Source: Bacteroides mediterraneensis (lineage in GTDB: Bacteria > Bacteroidota > Bacteroidia > Bacteroidales > Bacteroidaceae). From it: 64,000 bases of DNA. Positions within the stretch are counted from its first letter, which is position 1. The number at the start of each line of letters is the position of its first letter. The notes beneath the pieces were generated by a model that saw only the letters and a program-made list of their open reading frames with translations, made no database searches and was not told where the DNA came from. Of the stretch, positions 35,791 to 44,181 are shown piece by piece. The translations under genes were made by a program, and so were the position numbers. The stretch is taken from positions 1,240,001 to 1,304,000 of the forward strand of contig NZ_DAJPEN010000001.1 in assembly GCF_025993685.1 (NCBI RefSeq), given 5' to 3'.

Positions 35791-36504
35791 ATGGAAAAGC
35801 GAAGGAAAAGAAGGAGCGCGGAAGACGTGGAAAAATCGATTTTGGAAGCAGCTACCACTTTGATAGAAAAAGGCGGGTTCAGCCGTTTGACTACCACAGG
35901 GATAATGCAGAAGGCGGAAATAGAGCCTGTGCAGTTTTACAGGAGATACAAGGACTTGGATGCGTTCATCGATGAATATGTCAAGAAGTTTGATTACTGG
36001 TTCAGCGGCGTGGTGAAAGTTCCTGTTTCGGGCGAGAATAACGAAACGTATTACGAAGACATTTTATGTAATCTTTTCAATTCTCTGTGGGACAACAAGA
36101 TTATGCAGGAGCTGTTGAGATGGGAAATTGCCACGGATAATGAAACGAGCCGCCGTACCGCTCAGTTGAGAGAATTCCACACTCTTCCTTTGTGCCAGAG
36201 ATTTGCAGATTTATTTTCTGATTCAGATACAGACATCGTGGCTGTGTCAGCATTGCTTGTGGGAGGAATCTATTATATGATACTTCATCACCGAGTGTCA
36301 GCGTTCAGTGGTATGGATCTCAGTCGGGAGCAGGACCGGGAAAGACTTCTGAAAGCTATAAAACATCTTTCCGGTTTGTTGTTTCAAGATTGTGTGCAGC
36401 CTTCCGTCATAAAGATTGCAGTGGCCATGAAAAAGGATGCGGTTCCGCTGGAAAAGATTTCCGGATATACAGGCATTCCTATACAAATACTTGAGAAAAT
36501 TTGA
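35791..36504 (+). CDS. TetR/AcrR family transcriptional regulator
   Basis: 237 residues. The N-terminal helix-turn-helix domain (about 10-60) reads VEKSILEAATTLIEKGGFSRLTTTGIMQKAEIEPVQFYRRYKD (in two parts), the TetR pattern. The C-terminal ligand-binding part is all helical. No efflux gene or other obvious target lies next to it. The following gene is an outer-membrane barrel 229 bases downstream with its own -7-like box, so the target cannot be inferred. An A-rich leader precedes it. Confidence 0.85.
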   Translation: MEKRRKRRSAEDVEKSILEAATTLIEKGGFSRLTTTGIMQKAEIEPVQFYRRYKDLDAFIDEYVKKFDYWFSGVVKVPVSGENNETYYEDILCNLFNSLWDNKIMQELLRWEIATDNETSRRTAQLREFHTLPLCQRFADLFSDSDTDIVAVSALLVGGIYYMILHHRVSAFSGMDLSREQDRERLLKAIKHLSGLLFQDCVQPSVIKIAVAMKKDAVPLEKISGYTGIPIQILEKI

Positions 36505-36732
36505 AAAATCAGGAAGAGGAGGTATGCTTCATAGGAGTATCGAAGCTGTGAGAATCTCTGAATATGGGGAAATGTTTAGGTATAAATTTCTTCAAAAGAC
36601 GCCAAAAAGCCACAAAGAATCACTCTCGCACCATATAAATACAATATTGATTGTATATATTTGCGCCGTTCTCTTCTTTTCCGAAAGAAAAGAGGATACG
36701 AAAGCAACTTTTAAATTCTAAATTAGAGAGTG

Positions 36733-37419
36733 ATGAAGAAAAAAGTAGTTTTGGCTTGCCTGCTGATGGCAAGCGTGTGCGGAGTGTACGCACAAAATGT
36801 GACATTGGCTCCCGAAGCAGGTATTTCTGCCGTACAGAGATACGGATGGGGCCAGGAGTGGAGACCTTCTGCGAGAATCGGGGTAGCTGCCGACTTCAAT
36901 CTGACCCGCCATTTCGGCATTGAATCGGGCTTGTTTTACACCTTCAGGGGATATTCCATTTCCAACGGGGGAATCTACAGCAATGAAAGCTCCACCTGGA
37001 TAGAGAACGTGTCACAGACAAGGCATTTCCTGCAGATACCGGTGATGGCCCAGTTCAGATGGAACCTGAGCAAAGACACCAAACTGTTTTTCGGTGTGGG
37101 ACCCTACGTGGCTTTCTGCCTGAAAAACAAGTTTGACAGTAATCCTTACTATCTAGAGGGAAGCCTCCCGGGAATGTATGAACAGTATTATGACGGTTTT
37201 GTGTATGGGGAGGATGAGTATGGACATTCCAATCTCTACCTCTATCAAAAGTCCCGCCGCTTTGACTGGGGAGTATCTTCCAATATAGGCATCGAAATCC
37301 ACCACTGGTATGCCAAGCTGCAATACGACCTCTCCTTGGGAAAAGAAGCCAAGAATGATGTGATTGGCGCCCACTATCACATGCTGACGCTTTCCGTGGG
37401 ATATAAGTTTGGCTTATAA
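36733..37419 (+). CDS. Outer-membrane beta-barrel protein (PorT-like fold)
   Basis: 228 residues. The signal peptide MKKKVVLACLLMASVCGVYA is cleaved before QNVTLAPEAGISAV. The mature part is a series of amphipathic beta strands with Tyr/Phe girdles (HFGIESGLFYTFRGYSI, LFFGVGPYVAF, MLTLSVGYKFGL), ending in an aromatic-Gly-Leu. This is the pattern of the OMP_b-brl family. The ATG at 36733 is chosen over a GTG three bases earlier. TATATTTG at 36656-36663 is a likely -7 element. It probably sits in the outer membrane; the function is unknown. Confidence 0.8.
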   Translation: MKKKVVLACLLMASVCGVYAQNVTLAPEAGISAVQRYGWGQEWRPSARIGVAADFNLTRHFGIESGLFYTFRGYSISNGGIYSNESSTWIENVSQTRHFLQIPVMAQFRWNLSKDTKLFFGVGPYVAFCLKNKFDSNPYYLEGSLPGMYEQYYDGFVYGEDEYGHSNLYLYQKSRRFDWGVSSNIGIEIHHWYAKLQYDLSLGKEAKNDVIGAHYHMLTLSVGYKFGL

Positions 37420-37456
37420 ACCGGACTCCGAGAAGATTATCGTCATTTGTGATAAA

Positions 37457-37505
37457 AAAGGGAAAGCTTCCTCAACTTGTTGAAAATGAGGAGGCTTTCC
37501 CTTTT
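37457..37505 (+). terminator. Intrinsic terminator of the outer-membrane barrel gene
   Basis: AAAAGGGAAAGCTTCCTCA (from 37457) pairs with TGAGGAGGCTTTCCCTTTT (37487-37504) with one wobble, followed by a T-rich run. It directly precedes array B. Confidence 0.8.
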
Positions 37506-37509
37506 CTTT

Positions 37510-37637
37510 CAAACGTCTTGGCCTTTGGATAAAAACGCACTTACGTTTCATTCAAAACGTCCTTGCGTTTTCCTCAAAACGCACTTACGTTTTAGTTGAA
37601 ACGCACTTGCGTTTTGGAGTAAACGCCGAAGCGTTTT
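37510..37637. repeat. Array B: six quasi-palindromic units, 22-bp period
   Basis: Units begin at 37510 (degenerate), 37532, 37554, 37576, 37598 and 37620. Examples are AAAACGCACTTACGTTTT and GAAACGCACTTGCGTTTT, with 4-bp spacers. The array fills the space between the barrel-gene terminator and the end of the acyltransferase gene. The consensus is the same as array A, read from the other strand. Confidence 0.85.
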
Positions 37638-37649
37638 TCGCATACGTTT

Positions 37650-38213
37650 TCAGTCGATGTTTCCCACGGTGAATTTCTCGGGATGTTTCCCCTTGAAATC
37701 CTTGAAATACGACTTGATTTCCTTCATGTCCTTTTCAATGTCGCCCGTCGGCATGAGGTATTTCCCTGCCTTGATGCATTTCTTTTGATAGTCTATGCCT
37801 ATCAGTACGATGGGAATCTGGGCTCCCAGGGCGATGTAATAGAACCCCTTCTTCCATTCCGGGTTGGCCGAGCGAGTGCCTTCGGGGGTGATGGCCAGGT
37901 GAAACGTATCGCTTTTTTTGATTCGTTCTACCAGCTGGTCCACCATGGACGTCCGCTTGTCGCGGTGTACGGGAATCCCTCCCATCTTCCGGAACAGGAT
38001 GCCCAGTGGGAAGAAGAACCATTCCTTCTTCATCAGGAAGCCCGACTGGCGGCCTACGGCCGTGATGAACAGTTTCCCGATAATCAGGTCCCAGTTGGTG
38101 GTATGCGGGGCCGCGCAGATGATGCACTTCTTGAAGTCGGGCACATCCACTTCTGCTTTCCAGCCCAGCAGTTTGTGGTAGATAAACCGGCAGATGGCTT
38201 GTTTCATGCGCAC
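37650..38213 (-). CDS. 1-acyl-sn-glycerol-3-phosphate acyltransferase family protein
   Basis: 187 residues. The acyltransferase boxes are present: HTTNWD (the HX4D catalytic motif), FRKMGGIPVHRDK (glycerol-phosphate binding) and ITPEGTRS. The enzyme family transfers fatty acyl groups to lysophosphatidic acid or related lipids at the membrane. It is short, with no clear transmembrane helix. The start codon lies one base past the stop of the upstream small protein, so the two are in one operon. It ends into array B. Confidence 0.88.
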   Translation of the reverse strand: MRMKQAICRFIYHKLLGWKAEVDVPDFKKCIICAAPHTTNWDLIIGKLFITAVGRQSGFLMKKEWFFFPLGILFRKMGGIPVHRDKRTSMVDQLVERIKKSDTFHLAITPEGTRSANPEWKKGFYYIALGAQIPIVLIGIDYQKKCIKAGKYLMPTGDIEKDMKEIKSYFKDFKGKHPEKFTVGNID

Positions 38214-38486
38214 TTATTTGGCCAGTTCTTCCAGTTTCTTGAACACGTTGTCCACTTCGGCATTGAAGTCGGTTCTCAGCTTCTTGTAGAACAGTTTCAC
38301 GCTGCCCGGTTCCGTGTGGCTGATGCGGCTGATGATGTCGTTGCGCAAGTTGATAATCTGGAGAAACAGCTGGCTGTAAGCCTCCCGTTTTTCCGCATTG
38401 GCATTGGCCGATTCTACCAGGCAGAGTCCTGCTGCCACTTCGGTGATATAGTTGACGGTTTTTTTCAATGATTTTCTACTTGCCAT
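38214..38486 (-). CDS. Small conserved helical protein
   Basis: A 90-residue, strongly charged, all-helical protein (MASRKSLKKTVNYITEVAAG, then EKREAYSQLFLQIINLRNDI and AEVDNVFKKLEELAK). No signal or membrane segment is seen. I do not recognise a functional family; similar short proteins are common in Bacteroides. It abuts the acyltransferase gene (stop at 38214, next start at 38213) and is probably co-transcribed. A near-consensus TATCTTTA on the minus strand lies about 38 bases upstream. Confidence 0.75.
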   Translation of the reverse strand: MASRKSLKKTVNYITEVAAGLCLVESANANAEKREAYSQLFLQIINLRNDIISRISHTEPGSVKLFYKKLRTDFNAEVDNVFKKLEELAK

Positions 38487-38585
38487 AATTCTAAAGTTTT
38501 TAGTTAATAAAATGGATTATGGTGTAAAGATACGATTTCTTTTGGAATATTCATGACTGCTGTCGCGATTCTTGTGCATAAAAAA

Positions 38586-38649
38586 CGTTCCGTACGTATC
38601 CGGCTGCCTGTTGAAACGTGCAAAAGGAGGTGCCTGAGCGTACGGAACG
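38586..38649 (-). terminator. Long-loop hairpin, probable terminator of the DUF2135-like lipoprotein gene
   Basis: CGTTCCGTACG (38586-38596) pairs perfectly with CGTACGGAACG (38639-38649) around a 42-base loop. On the minus strand it is followed by a T-run. Confidence 0.6.
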
Positions 38650-38697
38650 GAAAAGAGAGATTAGATATGTCCTGTTAGAGTGAATGAAGATACATTT

Positions 38698-39753
38698 TTA
38701 TTTTGCCAGTAGCATGTTGAATTCGGTTTTCAGCAGATGCTTTTGCGGAGAAGTGGCCGCACTTCTTCCTGGTTCGATACCCTCATTGATGGTAAATTCC
38801 ATCACTTTCGTGGCTCCGGTCAGTTCATCATCAATGCTGTTGTCGGGTGTGCCTGCCGGGAAAACTCCTGAAGCAGGGTTTGAGCCTGATTTCGGGATGA
38901 CGGCACTTCCTTTATAGGTTGCCCTGACGGTATAGCTTGTGGCAGTGGAAGGGTCACAGTTGGCATACATGTTTACCCATACCTGATACGTGCCTTTCTG
39001 CATGCAGTCTGTGTTGAAGAAGATGTTCTCACTGTTCGTTCCGTCGATATCACATCCGGCGTTGGAGTCAATGTCCAGTCCGATTTTTTCCCATTCAATG
39101 TCTGGCTCATCATAGTAATTTCCGTTTTCCAGCCAGTCGTTGAATATTTGATACTGCTCTGAATAGTAGGGGAAAATCTGGCCATAATAGATGATGTTTC
39201 CATTGGGCTCTACCACATACAAGTCTACATCTTTTTCATTGCTGAAACGCAGATTGACTTGCAAGTCGCCGGTCCCGGCCTCTACATAGTGGGTCTGGCT
39301 TGTGAATCTCGGCGACACTTCTCCTCGTCTGTTTACGGTGGTAAATTCAAGGATGAAGTTTTCATTCAGGTTCTGGCTGAGCAGTACCAGTATGGTATAG
39401 ATGTAAATCTTTCCTTCTTCTGTGGCACGGCCTTGGGCGGTCACTGGGGCATCCAGTTTCACTTTGAGGTATCCGCTTTCTCCCTGCACACCGATATTGA
39501 CATAATCGAGTTCCTCATTGGCATTCAAGGTAAGGTAAGAGGTTCCTCCAGGGAGGGCCGTTTCATCGAATGAGGCAGCTTGTATCATTTGTATATTATC
39601 ACCTACCGGGAGACTGCCTTCTGTGTATTCTCCGTTTTCTACGTCAATGAATTGCTCTTGAAGGGAACTCATTGTGGGCTCGTCATTTTCTCCACAGGCG
39701 TACATGGCCATGGCGCAGAACATCATTCCAAACAGTTTGACAATTTGTTTCAT
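38698..39753 (-). CDS. Lipoprotein with DUF2135-like domain
   Basis: 351 residues. The signal MKQIVKLFGMMFCAMAMYAC ends in a lipid Cys at 20. The middle is beta-rich. At about residues 165-290 are DVDLYVVEPNGNIIYYG, GCDIDGTNSENIFF and KGTYQVWVNMYANC, the pattern of DUF2135-like surface domains (DxDLHVxxPxG ... GxYxVxV). It is presumably exposed on the outer membrane. Ligand and role are unknown. No gene on the same strand lies close upstream, and the hairpin at 38586 lies downstream, so it is a single-gene unit. Confidence 0.75.
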   Translation of the reverse strand: MKQIVKLFGMMFCAMAMYACGENDEPTMSSLQEQFIDVENGEYTEGSLPVGDNIQMIQAASFDETALPGGTSYLTLNANEELDYVNIGVQGESGYLKVKLDAPVTAQGRATEEGKIYIYTILVLLSQNLNENFILEFTTVNRRGEVSPRFTSQTHYVEAGTGDLQVNLRFSNEKDVDLYVVEPNGNIIYYGQIFPYYSEQYQIFNDWLENGNYYDEPDIEWEKIGLDIDSNAGCDIDGTNSENIFFNTDCMQKGTYQVWVNMYANCDPSTATSYTVRATYKGSAVIPKSGSNPASGVFPAGTPDNSIDDELTGATKVMEFTINEGIEPGRSAATSPQKHLLKTEFNMLLAK

Positions 39754-40069
39754 AGTATTTCCTTTTTATGTGCTTATTCCCCTGAAGCAGGTAAATAAAT
39801 AGCAGGCACAGGGAATATCCCGTTAAAATGTGAAGGGATGTGTCCGCTCTTTAGTCTTGCCTCTGATATATGTTGAAATGTGAATAAAAATGTTTCTTTT
39901 TTTTCAAAAATAGCGGCAGAAATGATTGAATGCAAACAGAATAAGCTGATTTTGTTCCTGTTTGTTGCCTGAGCGCGACTATCGGCTTGAAATTGCGGAT
40001 TATGCGGATGAAATTTTCCGAAGGTTTTCAGCGAATATTTTTTACCTTTGTGGCATAGACGCGAACATT
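39754..40069. other. Intergenic region, 316 bases
   Basis: AT-rich spacer between two divergent genes. The only signal I can support is TACCTTTG at 40043-40050, a -7-type element 19 bases before the GT51 gene start. No RNA gene, repeat or ORF of note is seen. Confidence 0.5.
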
Positions 40070-41992
40070 ATGAAACGGATACTGATTTATACGGGTGCGG
40101 GCCTGCTGGTGTGCCTCTTTCTGCTGGCCGGCGGATTGTGGATTTTCCGCAACCGTATCCTGAACCGGCTGACGGAAAAGAAGATTGCTCAGGTGGAACA
40201 ACGCTACGGGCTGGATGTGCATTATGAGAGCCTGCGCTTTGAAGGGACCGGACGGCTTTCCCTCGGGGGACTGTCGGTGGTGCCGGAGGGAAGGGACACG
40301 CTGCTGACGCTTCGTTCGGCAGCGTTCGACCTGGGCTTCTGGCAACTGCTGAAGGGCAATGTGGAGGTGCGCAATGTGTACATGGACGGCCTGACGGTCA
40401 GTTTCGTGAAGGAGAATCAGACGGCCAACTACGACTTCCTGTTCCGCAGCCGGACGGGAGGGGAGGAGGCCGCGCAGGACCATTCTCATGCGGGATACGA
40501 CAAGCGGGTGCAACTGGTGCTCGACGGGGTGTTCCGTCTGCTGCCTTCCGACGGACGGCTGACTAACCTCCGGATTCGAGAGCGGAAGGACAGCGATTCG
40601 GTCAGCCTGTTCGTGCCGGAATTCAATATTGACCATCATCGTTTCAAGAGCCGGCTCATTTTCGTGGAGGGTGCACGCACGCAGCACTGGCAGACCGAAG
40701 GTGAAATCAATGCTGACGAGCGACGGGTGTCGGTAGGCATTCAGGCCCCCGACCTGATGGTGCCTTATATCCGCCGCAGGCTGGGAGCGGAGGTGTCTTT
40801 CAACCGCCTCTACCTGAGTTTCACCCAGCAGAAGGAGAACGGAAAACTGGTCTTGTCCGGGAAAACGGAAGTGGACGGACTGGCCGTGTTCCACCGCCGG
40901 TTGTCGCCGGAGCGCATCAACCTGGACGAGGGGGAACTGGATTTCCATCTGAACGTGGAGCCGCATGCCCTGGAACTGGACAGCGCGAGTACGGTGCGTT
41001 TCAACCGTCTGCAGTTTCATCCCTACCTGCGCCTGGAACCGCCCGCCCATCTGATTGCGTCCATCCACAAGCCTTCTTTCCCGGCCGAAGAGCTGTTCGG
41101 CTCTTTACCCCATGGCTTGTTCGAGAATCTGGAGGGCATCCGGGTGGCAGGCAACCTGTCCTACGATTTCGGACTGGATGCCGACTTGGCCTGTCCCGAC
41201 AGCCTGCAGTTCCATTCCGACCTGCGTCCGGAGCATTTCCGGATTCTGGGCTATGGAACGACCAATCTCAGCAAGATGTCGGAAGAGTTTGAATATACCG
41301 CCTACGAGGATGAAATGCCGGTACGCACGTTTCCGGTCGGACCGTCGTGGAACCACTTCCTTCCGCTCGACAGTGTGCCCCAGCTGATGCGCATGGCCGT
41401 GCTGCAAAGTGAGGACGGCGGTTTCTTCTATCATCAGGGCTTCCTGCCCGACGCCATCCGTCAGGCTATGGCCTACGACCTGAAAGCCCGCCGTTTCGCC
41501 CGTGGGGGAAGCACGATTTCCATGCAGCTGGTCAAGAATGTGTTTCTGAACCGCCGGAAAAACATCGCGCGGAAACTGGAAGAAGCCTTGATTGTGTGGC
41601 TGATTGAGCAGAACCGGCTGACTTCGAAAGAACGGATGTTCGAGGTGTATCTCAACATCGCGGAATGGGGGCCGAGAATCTATGGTCTGCTGGAAGCCTC
41701 GGAATTCTATTTTGGGAAGCGTCCGTCGCAACTGACGCTGGAGGAATGTATCTACTTGGCTTCCATCATCCCGAAGCCGAAGCATTTCCGCAGCTCGTTT
41801 GATGCCAGCGGGCGGTTGAAAGAGAACCAGGAAGGACACTTCCGCTTGGTGGCCCGCAGAATGGCCGCCAAGGGTGTCATTTCGGAAGAAGCCGCCGAGG
41901 GAATCGACCTGTCGCGGGTGGTGCTGACCGGAGAAGCCGGAAAATGTTTCTCCGACAGTCTCAGCCTTGCCGCTCCGCAGCCCGCTTTCTGA
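40070..41992 (+). CDS. Monofunctional GT51 peptidoglycan glycosyltransferase with N-terminal AsmA-like region
   Basis: 640 residues. The start at MKRILIYTGAG (40070) gives a single N-terminal membrane anchor (about 4-24). Residues about 30-420 are beta-rich, resembling an AsmA/DUF748-type envelope domain. The C-terminal part is a family 51 transglycosylase: SEDGGFFYHQGF carries the catalytic Glu, followed by ARGGSTISMQLVKN, RKLEEALIVWLIE and VYLNIAEWGPRIYG. No transpeptidase domain follows. It polymerises lipid II glycan strands in the periplasm. The large N-terminal domain is unusual against the short MtgA of proteobacteria. Confidence 0.88.
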   Translation: MKRILIYTGAGLLVCLFLLAGGLWIFRNRILNRLTEKKIAQVEQRYGLDVHYESLRFEGTGRLSLGGLSVVPEGRDTLLTLRSAAFDLGFWQLLKGNVEVRNVYMDGLTVSFVKENQTANYDFLFRSRTGGEEAAQDHSHAGYDKRVQLVLDGVFRLLPSDGRLTNLRIRERKDSDSVSLFVPEFNIDHHRFKSRLIFVEGARTQHWQTEGEINADERRVSVGIQAPDLMVPYIRRRLGAEVSFNRLYLSFTQQKENGKLVLSGKTEVDGLAVFHRRLSPERINLDEGELDFHLNVEPHALELDSASTVRFNRLQFHPYLRLEPPAHLIASIHKPSFPAEELFGSLPHGLFENLEGIRVAGNLSYDFGLDADLACPDSLQFHSDLRPEHFRILGYGTTNLSKMSEEFEYTAYEDEMPVRTFPVGPSWNHFLPLDSVPQLMRMAVLQSEDGGFFYHQGFLPDAIRQAMAYDLKARRFARGGSTISMQLVKNVFLNRRKNIARKLEEALIVWLIEQNRLTSKERMFEVYLNIAEWGPRIYGLLEASEFYFGKRPSQLTLEECIYLASIIPKPKHFRSSFDASGRLKENQEGHFRLVARRMAAKGVISEEAAEGIDLSRVVLTGEAGKCFSDSLSLAAPQPAF

Positions 41993-42013
41993 CGAGGGAC
42001 TCCTCCCTCCTTG

Positions 42014-42430
42014 TTATTCCCCGATGAGGGTGGCTACGATGCGCCGCCCTCCGCCGTGGTTGCGGAATTCGCAGAGGTAGATTCCCTGCCACGTGCCCAG
42101 GTTCAGTCGTCCGTTGGTCACCGGGATGGACAGGCTGGCACCCACCAGGGTCGATTTGGCATGGGCGGGCATGTCGTCCCAGCCTTCCAGTGTATGGTCG
42201 TACCAGGACTCCCGTTCGCGCACCAGGTTATTGAAAATTTTTTCCATGTCGCTCCGTACGTCCGGGTCGCAGTTCTCGTTGATAGACAGTCCGGCACTGG
42301 TATGCTGGATGAAGAGGTTGAGCAGTCCGGTTTTGGGCAGTGCCGGCAGGTGGCTCAGCACCTCGTCCGTCACCAGATGAAAGCCGCGGGTGCGCGGCCG
42401 GAGGGTAAAGGTGGTTTGTTGTATCATCAT
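42014..42430 (-). CDS. YjbQ family protein (UPF0047, secondary thiamine-phosphate synthase-like)
   Basis: 138 residues of the small YjbQ fold. Conserved features are NLFIQHTSAGLSINEN, DPDVRSDMEKIF, TLEGWDDMPAHAKSTLVGASLSIPV and the end LGTWQGIYLCEFRNHGGGRRIVATL. The His, Asp and Glu positions match the metal-binding site of the family. Members show weak thiamine-phosphate synthase activity but the true role is unsettled. It is convergent with the GT51 gene with a 21-base gap. Confidence 0.92.
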   Translation of the reverse strand: MMIQQTTFTLRPRTRGFHLVTDEVLSHLPALPKTGLLNLFIQHTSAGLSINENCDPDVRSDMEKIFNNLVRERESWYDHTLEGWDDMPAHAKSTLVGASLSIPVTNGRLNLGTWQGIYLCEFRNHGGGRRIVATLIGE

Positions 42431-42454
42431 TATAGCAGGTTGATTAGTTTATTC

Positions 42455-44020
42455 TCATACACATTTCCAGTCACCGATAGTTCCTGTTTCGGAAGAGAAG
42501 CTGGCACCTATCCTGTAAAGCGTGCGTGAGTCGGAGGCATATTCCCTTGCATAGCCCTTTTCCTCTATCTGCTGAAGAGCCTCTTCGGCCGTACCGTCCA
42601 GCTTGAATTCGAAGATATAGACATATTGCGGTGTCTCCACGATGCAGTCCACCCGTCCCTGACTCTGTGCCTTCTCCACATAGACCGTGTAGACACTGAC
42701 CATCCGCATAATCAGGTAGAAGGTGTACTGGAAATACCGCTCGCGTTCGGTCTCGTCTTCCTTGCGTCGCATGGTGTAGGGGATGCTGGCCAGGAAAGAC
42801 GTGAAGAGGGTACGCAGGCTGTCCGTGTCGCCTTTCCGCAGGGTTACTACCACATTGCGTATCCATCCTCCGGTTTCCGTGGCCGGCTTGAGGTAGGAGG
42901 CGGCCAGCATGGTCAGGAAGCCGTTCTTCACCTCGTTGTTGGGGAAATCGAGCAGGAAGGTATTGAAACCCCGGTCGTAGTCCTTGATGGTGAGGTATCC
43001 GCTCTGGAAAATCATGGGCAGGGGCTGTTCCACATCCGCCTTGTAGTCGATGAACTCTTCCGGGCGGTAGTATTTTCCGGTGAGCTCGTTGAGGTTCTCG
43101 TTGAAATGGGTGAGGAGCCGGATGAGGTAGGTGGGCGTGCCGGAACGGAACCAGTAATCATCTACACTTTGGCTGTCTAATGCATTAAGCAGGCTGAAAG
43201 GGTTATATACGTCTGTCATCTGTTTGCTGAAATGATACCCATCGTATTGTAGCTTGAGACGTTGTTTCATTTCTTCCGGCGTAAAACCATATTCGTGTGC
43301 CATTTCCGCGATGGGTTCCGGGAAGTAACGGTCTATTTCTTCCTGTGTGATGCCGCAGAGCGCTTCGTAGCGTCGGTCCATGCTGATGTCCTTGGGCTGG
43401 TTGAACCCGCTGAACACGCTCACCTGCGAGAACTTGGTCACTCCTGTCAGCAGGACAAACTGCAGGTGTGCATCGGCTCCCTTAAACACAGAGTAGAAGG
43501 CCTTCAGCACGTTGCGGTGTCGGTCTTCCAGACCGGTGTCCACATCGAGTACGTCCAGAATCGGTTTGTCGTATTCATCAATCAGTACCACGGCCCGTCG
43601 TCCGGTCTGCTCGTGTGCTGCTTGGAGCACCTTGATAAAGCGTCCTCCCACGTCCAGCCGGTCGGCTTCGGAAGTCAGTCCGTAACGGGTTTCCCAATCG
43701 GACACGTAATCCTCCAACCGTTCTTCCAGTACACCCGCCTGGGTGAAGTTGGAGCCGTTGAAGTCCACATGAAACACGGGATACACGTGCCAGTCCTTTT
43801 CCAAGTTGTCTATCTTTAGTCCCTTGAACAGCTCCTTGTGTCCCAGGAAATAGTGTTCCAAGGTAGACACCAGCAGACTTTTCCCGAAGCGGCGTGGGCG
43901 GCTCAGAAAATAGATGCTTCCTTCCTGTGCAAGCTGGTAAATCAGGTCTGTTTTGTCAACATAGACATATCCGTCTTCGATGATGCGGTCAAAGCTCTGT
44001 ATTCCGATAGGGTACTTCAT
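42455..44020 (-). CDS. AAA-ATPase / PD-(D/E)XK nuclease-like protein, copy 1
   Basis: 521 residues from MKYPIGIQSFD (44020). The N-terminal AAA-ATPase_like domain has P-loop FLSRPRRFGKS (Walker A end at 41-48) and VVLIDEYDKPILD (Walker B). The C-terminal PDDEXK_9 region has VDCIVETPQYVYIFEFKLDG, with the Asp...Glu-x-Lys nuclease-like core. Such proteins are abundant multicopy families in Bacteroides; their function is unproven and may concern mobile DNA or defence. An almost identical gene lies 1727 bases upstream. Its promoter seems to lie in the 83-bp repeat (44093-44062). Confidence 0.9.
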   Translation of the reverse strand: MKYPIGIQSFDRIIEDGYVYVDKTDLIYQLAQEGSIYFLSRPRRFGKSLLVSTLEHYFLGHKELFKGLKIDNLEKDWHVYPVFHVDFNGSNFTQAGVLEERLEDYVSDWETRYGLTSEADRLDVGGRFIKVLQAAHEQTGRRAVVLIDEYDKPILDVLDVDTGLEDRHRNVLKAFYSVFKGADAHLQFVLLTGVTKFSQVSVFSGFNQPKDISMDRRYEALCGITQEEIDRYFPEPIAEMAHEYGFTPEEMKQRLKLQYDGYHFSKQMTDVYNPFSLLNALDSQSVDDYWFRSGTPTYLIRLLTHFNENLNELTGKYYRPEEFIDYKADVEQPLPMIFQSGYLTIKDYDRGFNTFLLDFPNNEVKNGFLTMLAASYLKPATETGGWIRNVVVTLRKGDTDSLRTLFTSFLASIPYTMRRKEDETERERYFQYTFYLIMRMVSVYTVYVEKAQSQGRVDCIVETPQYVYIFEFKLDGTAEEALQQIEEKGYAREYASDSRTLYRIGASFSSETGTIGDWKCV

Positions 44021-44061
44021 GGGCGAATGAATAATTAAGAATGAATAATGAATACTTTTTT

Positions 44062-44093
44062 CAAAGATAGTGCAAACCGAGCGAAGCGGCAAG
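44062..44093 (-). promoter_or_regulatory. Putative promoter of AAA-ATPase copy 1, inside the 83-bp repeat
   Basis: On the minus strand CTTG (44093-44090), 20 bp, TATCTTTG (44069-44062). The next repeat copy has GAAAGATA instead of CAAAGATA and so loses the final G of the element. Confidence 0.6.
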
Positions 44094-44169
44094 CGGAAAA
44101 CAAAGTTTTCCAGCTTGCGCTTCCGAGGTGCAGCCTATATTCTGGAAAGATAGTGCAAACCGAGCGAAG
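44063..44169. repeat. 83-bp repeat, one full and one partial copy
   Basis: The full copy is 44063-44145 and a 24-base partial copy starts at 44146. The unit begins AAAGATAGTGCAAACCGAGC and contains an imperfect hairpin (GCAAGCGGAAAA...TTTTCCAGCTTGC). The same unit recurs at 45792. Confidence 0.85.
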
Positions 44170-44181
44170 GAGCAAATAAGT

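Noticed and set aside
37510..37637. CRISPR-like array
   Set aside because: Units are palindromic, about 18 bp with 4-bp spacers. There are no unique 30-bp spacers and no cas genes.
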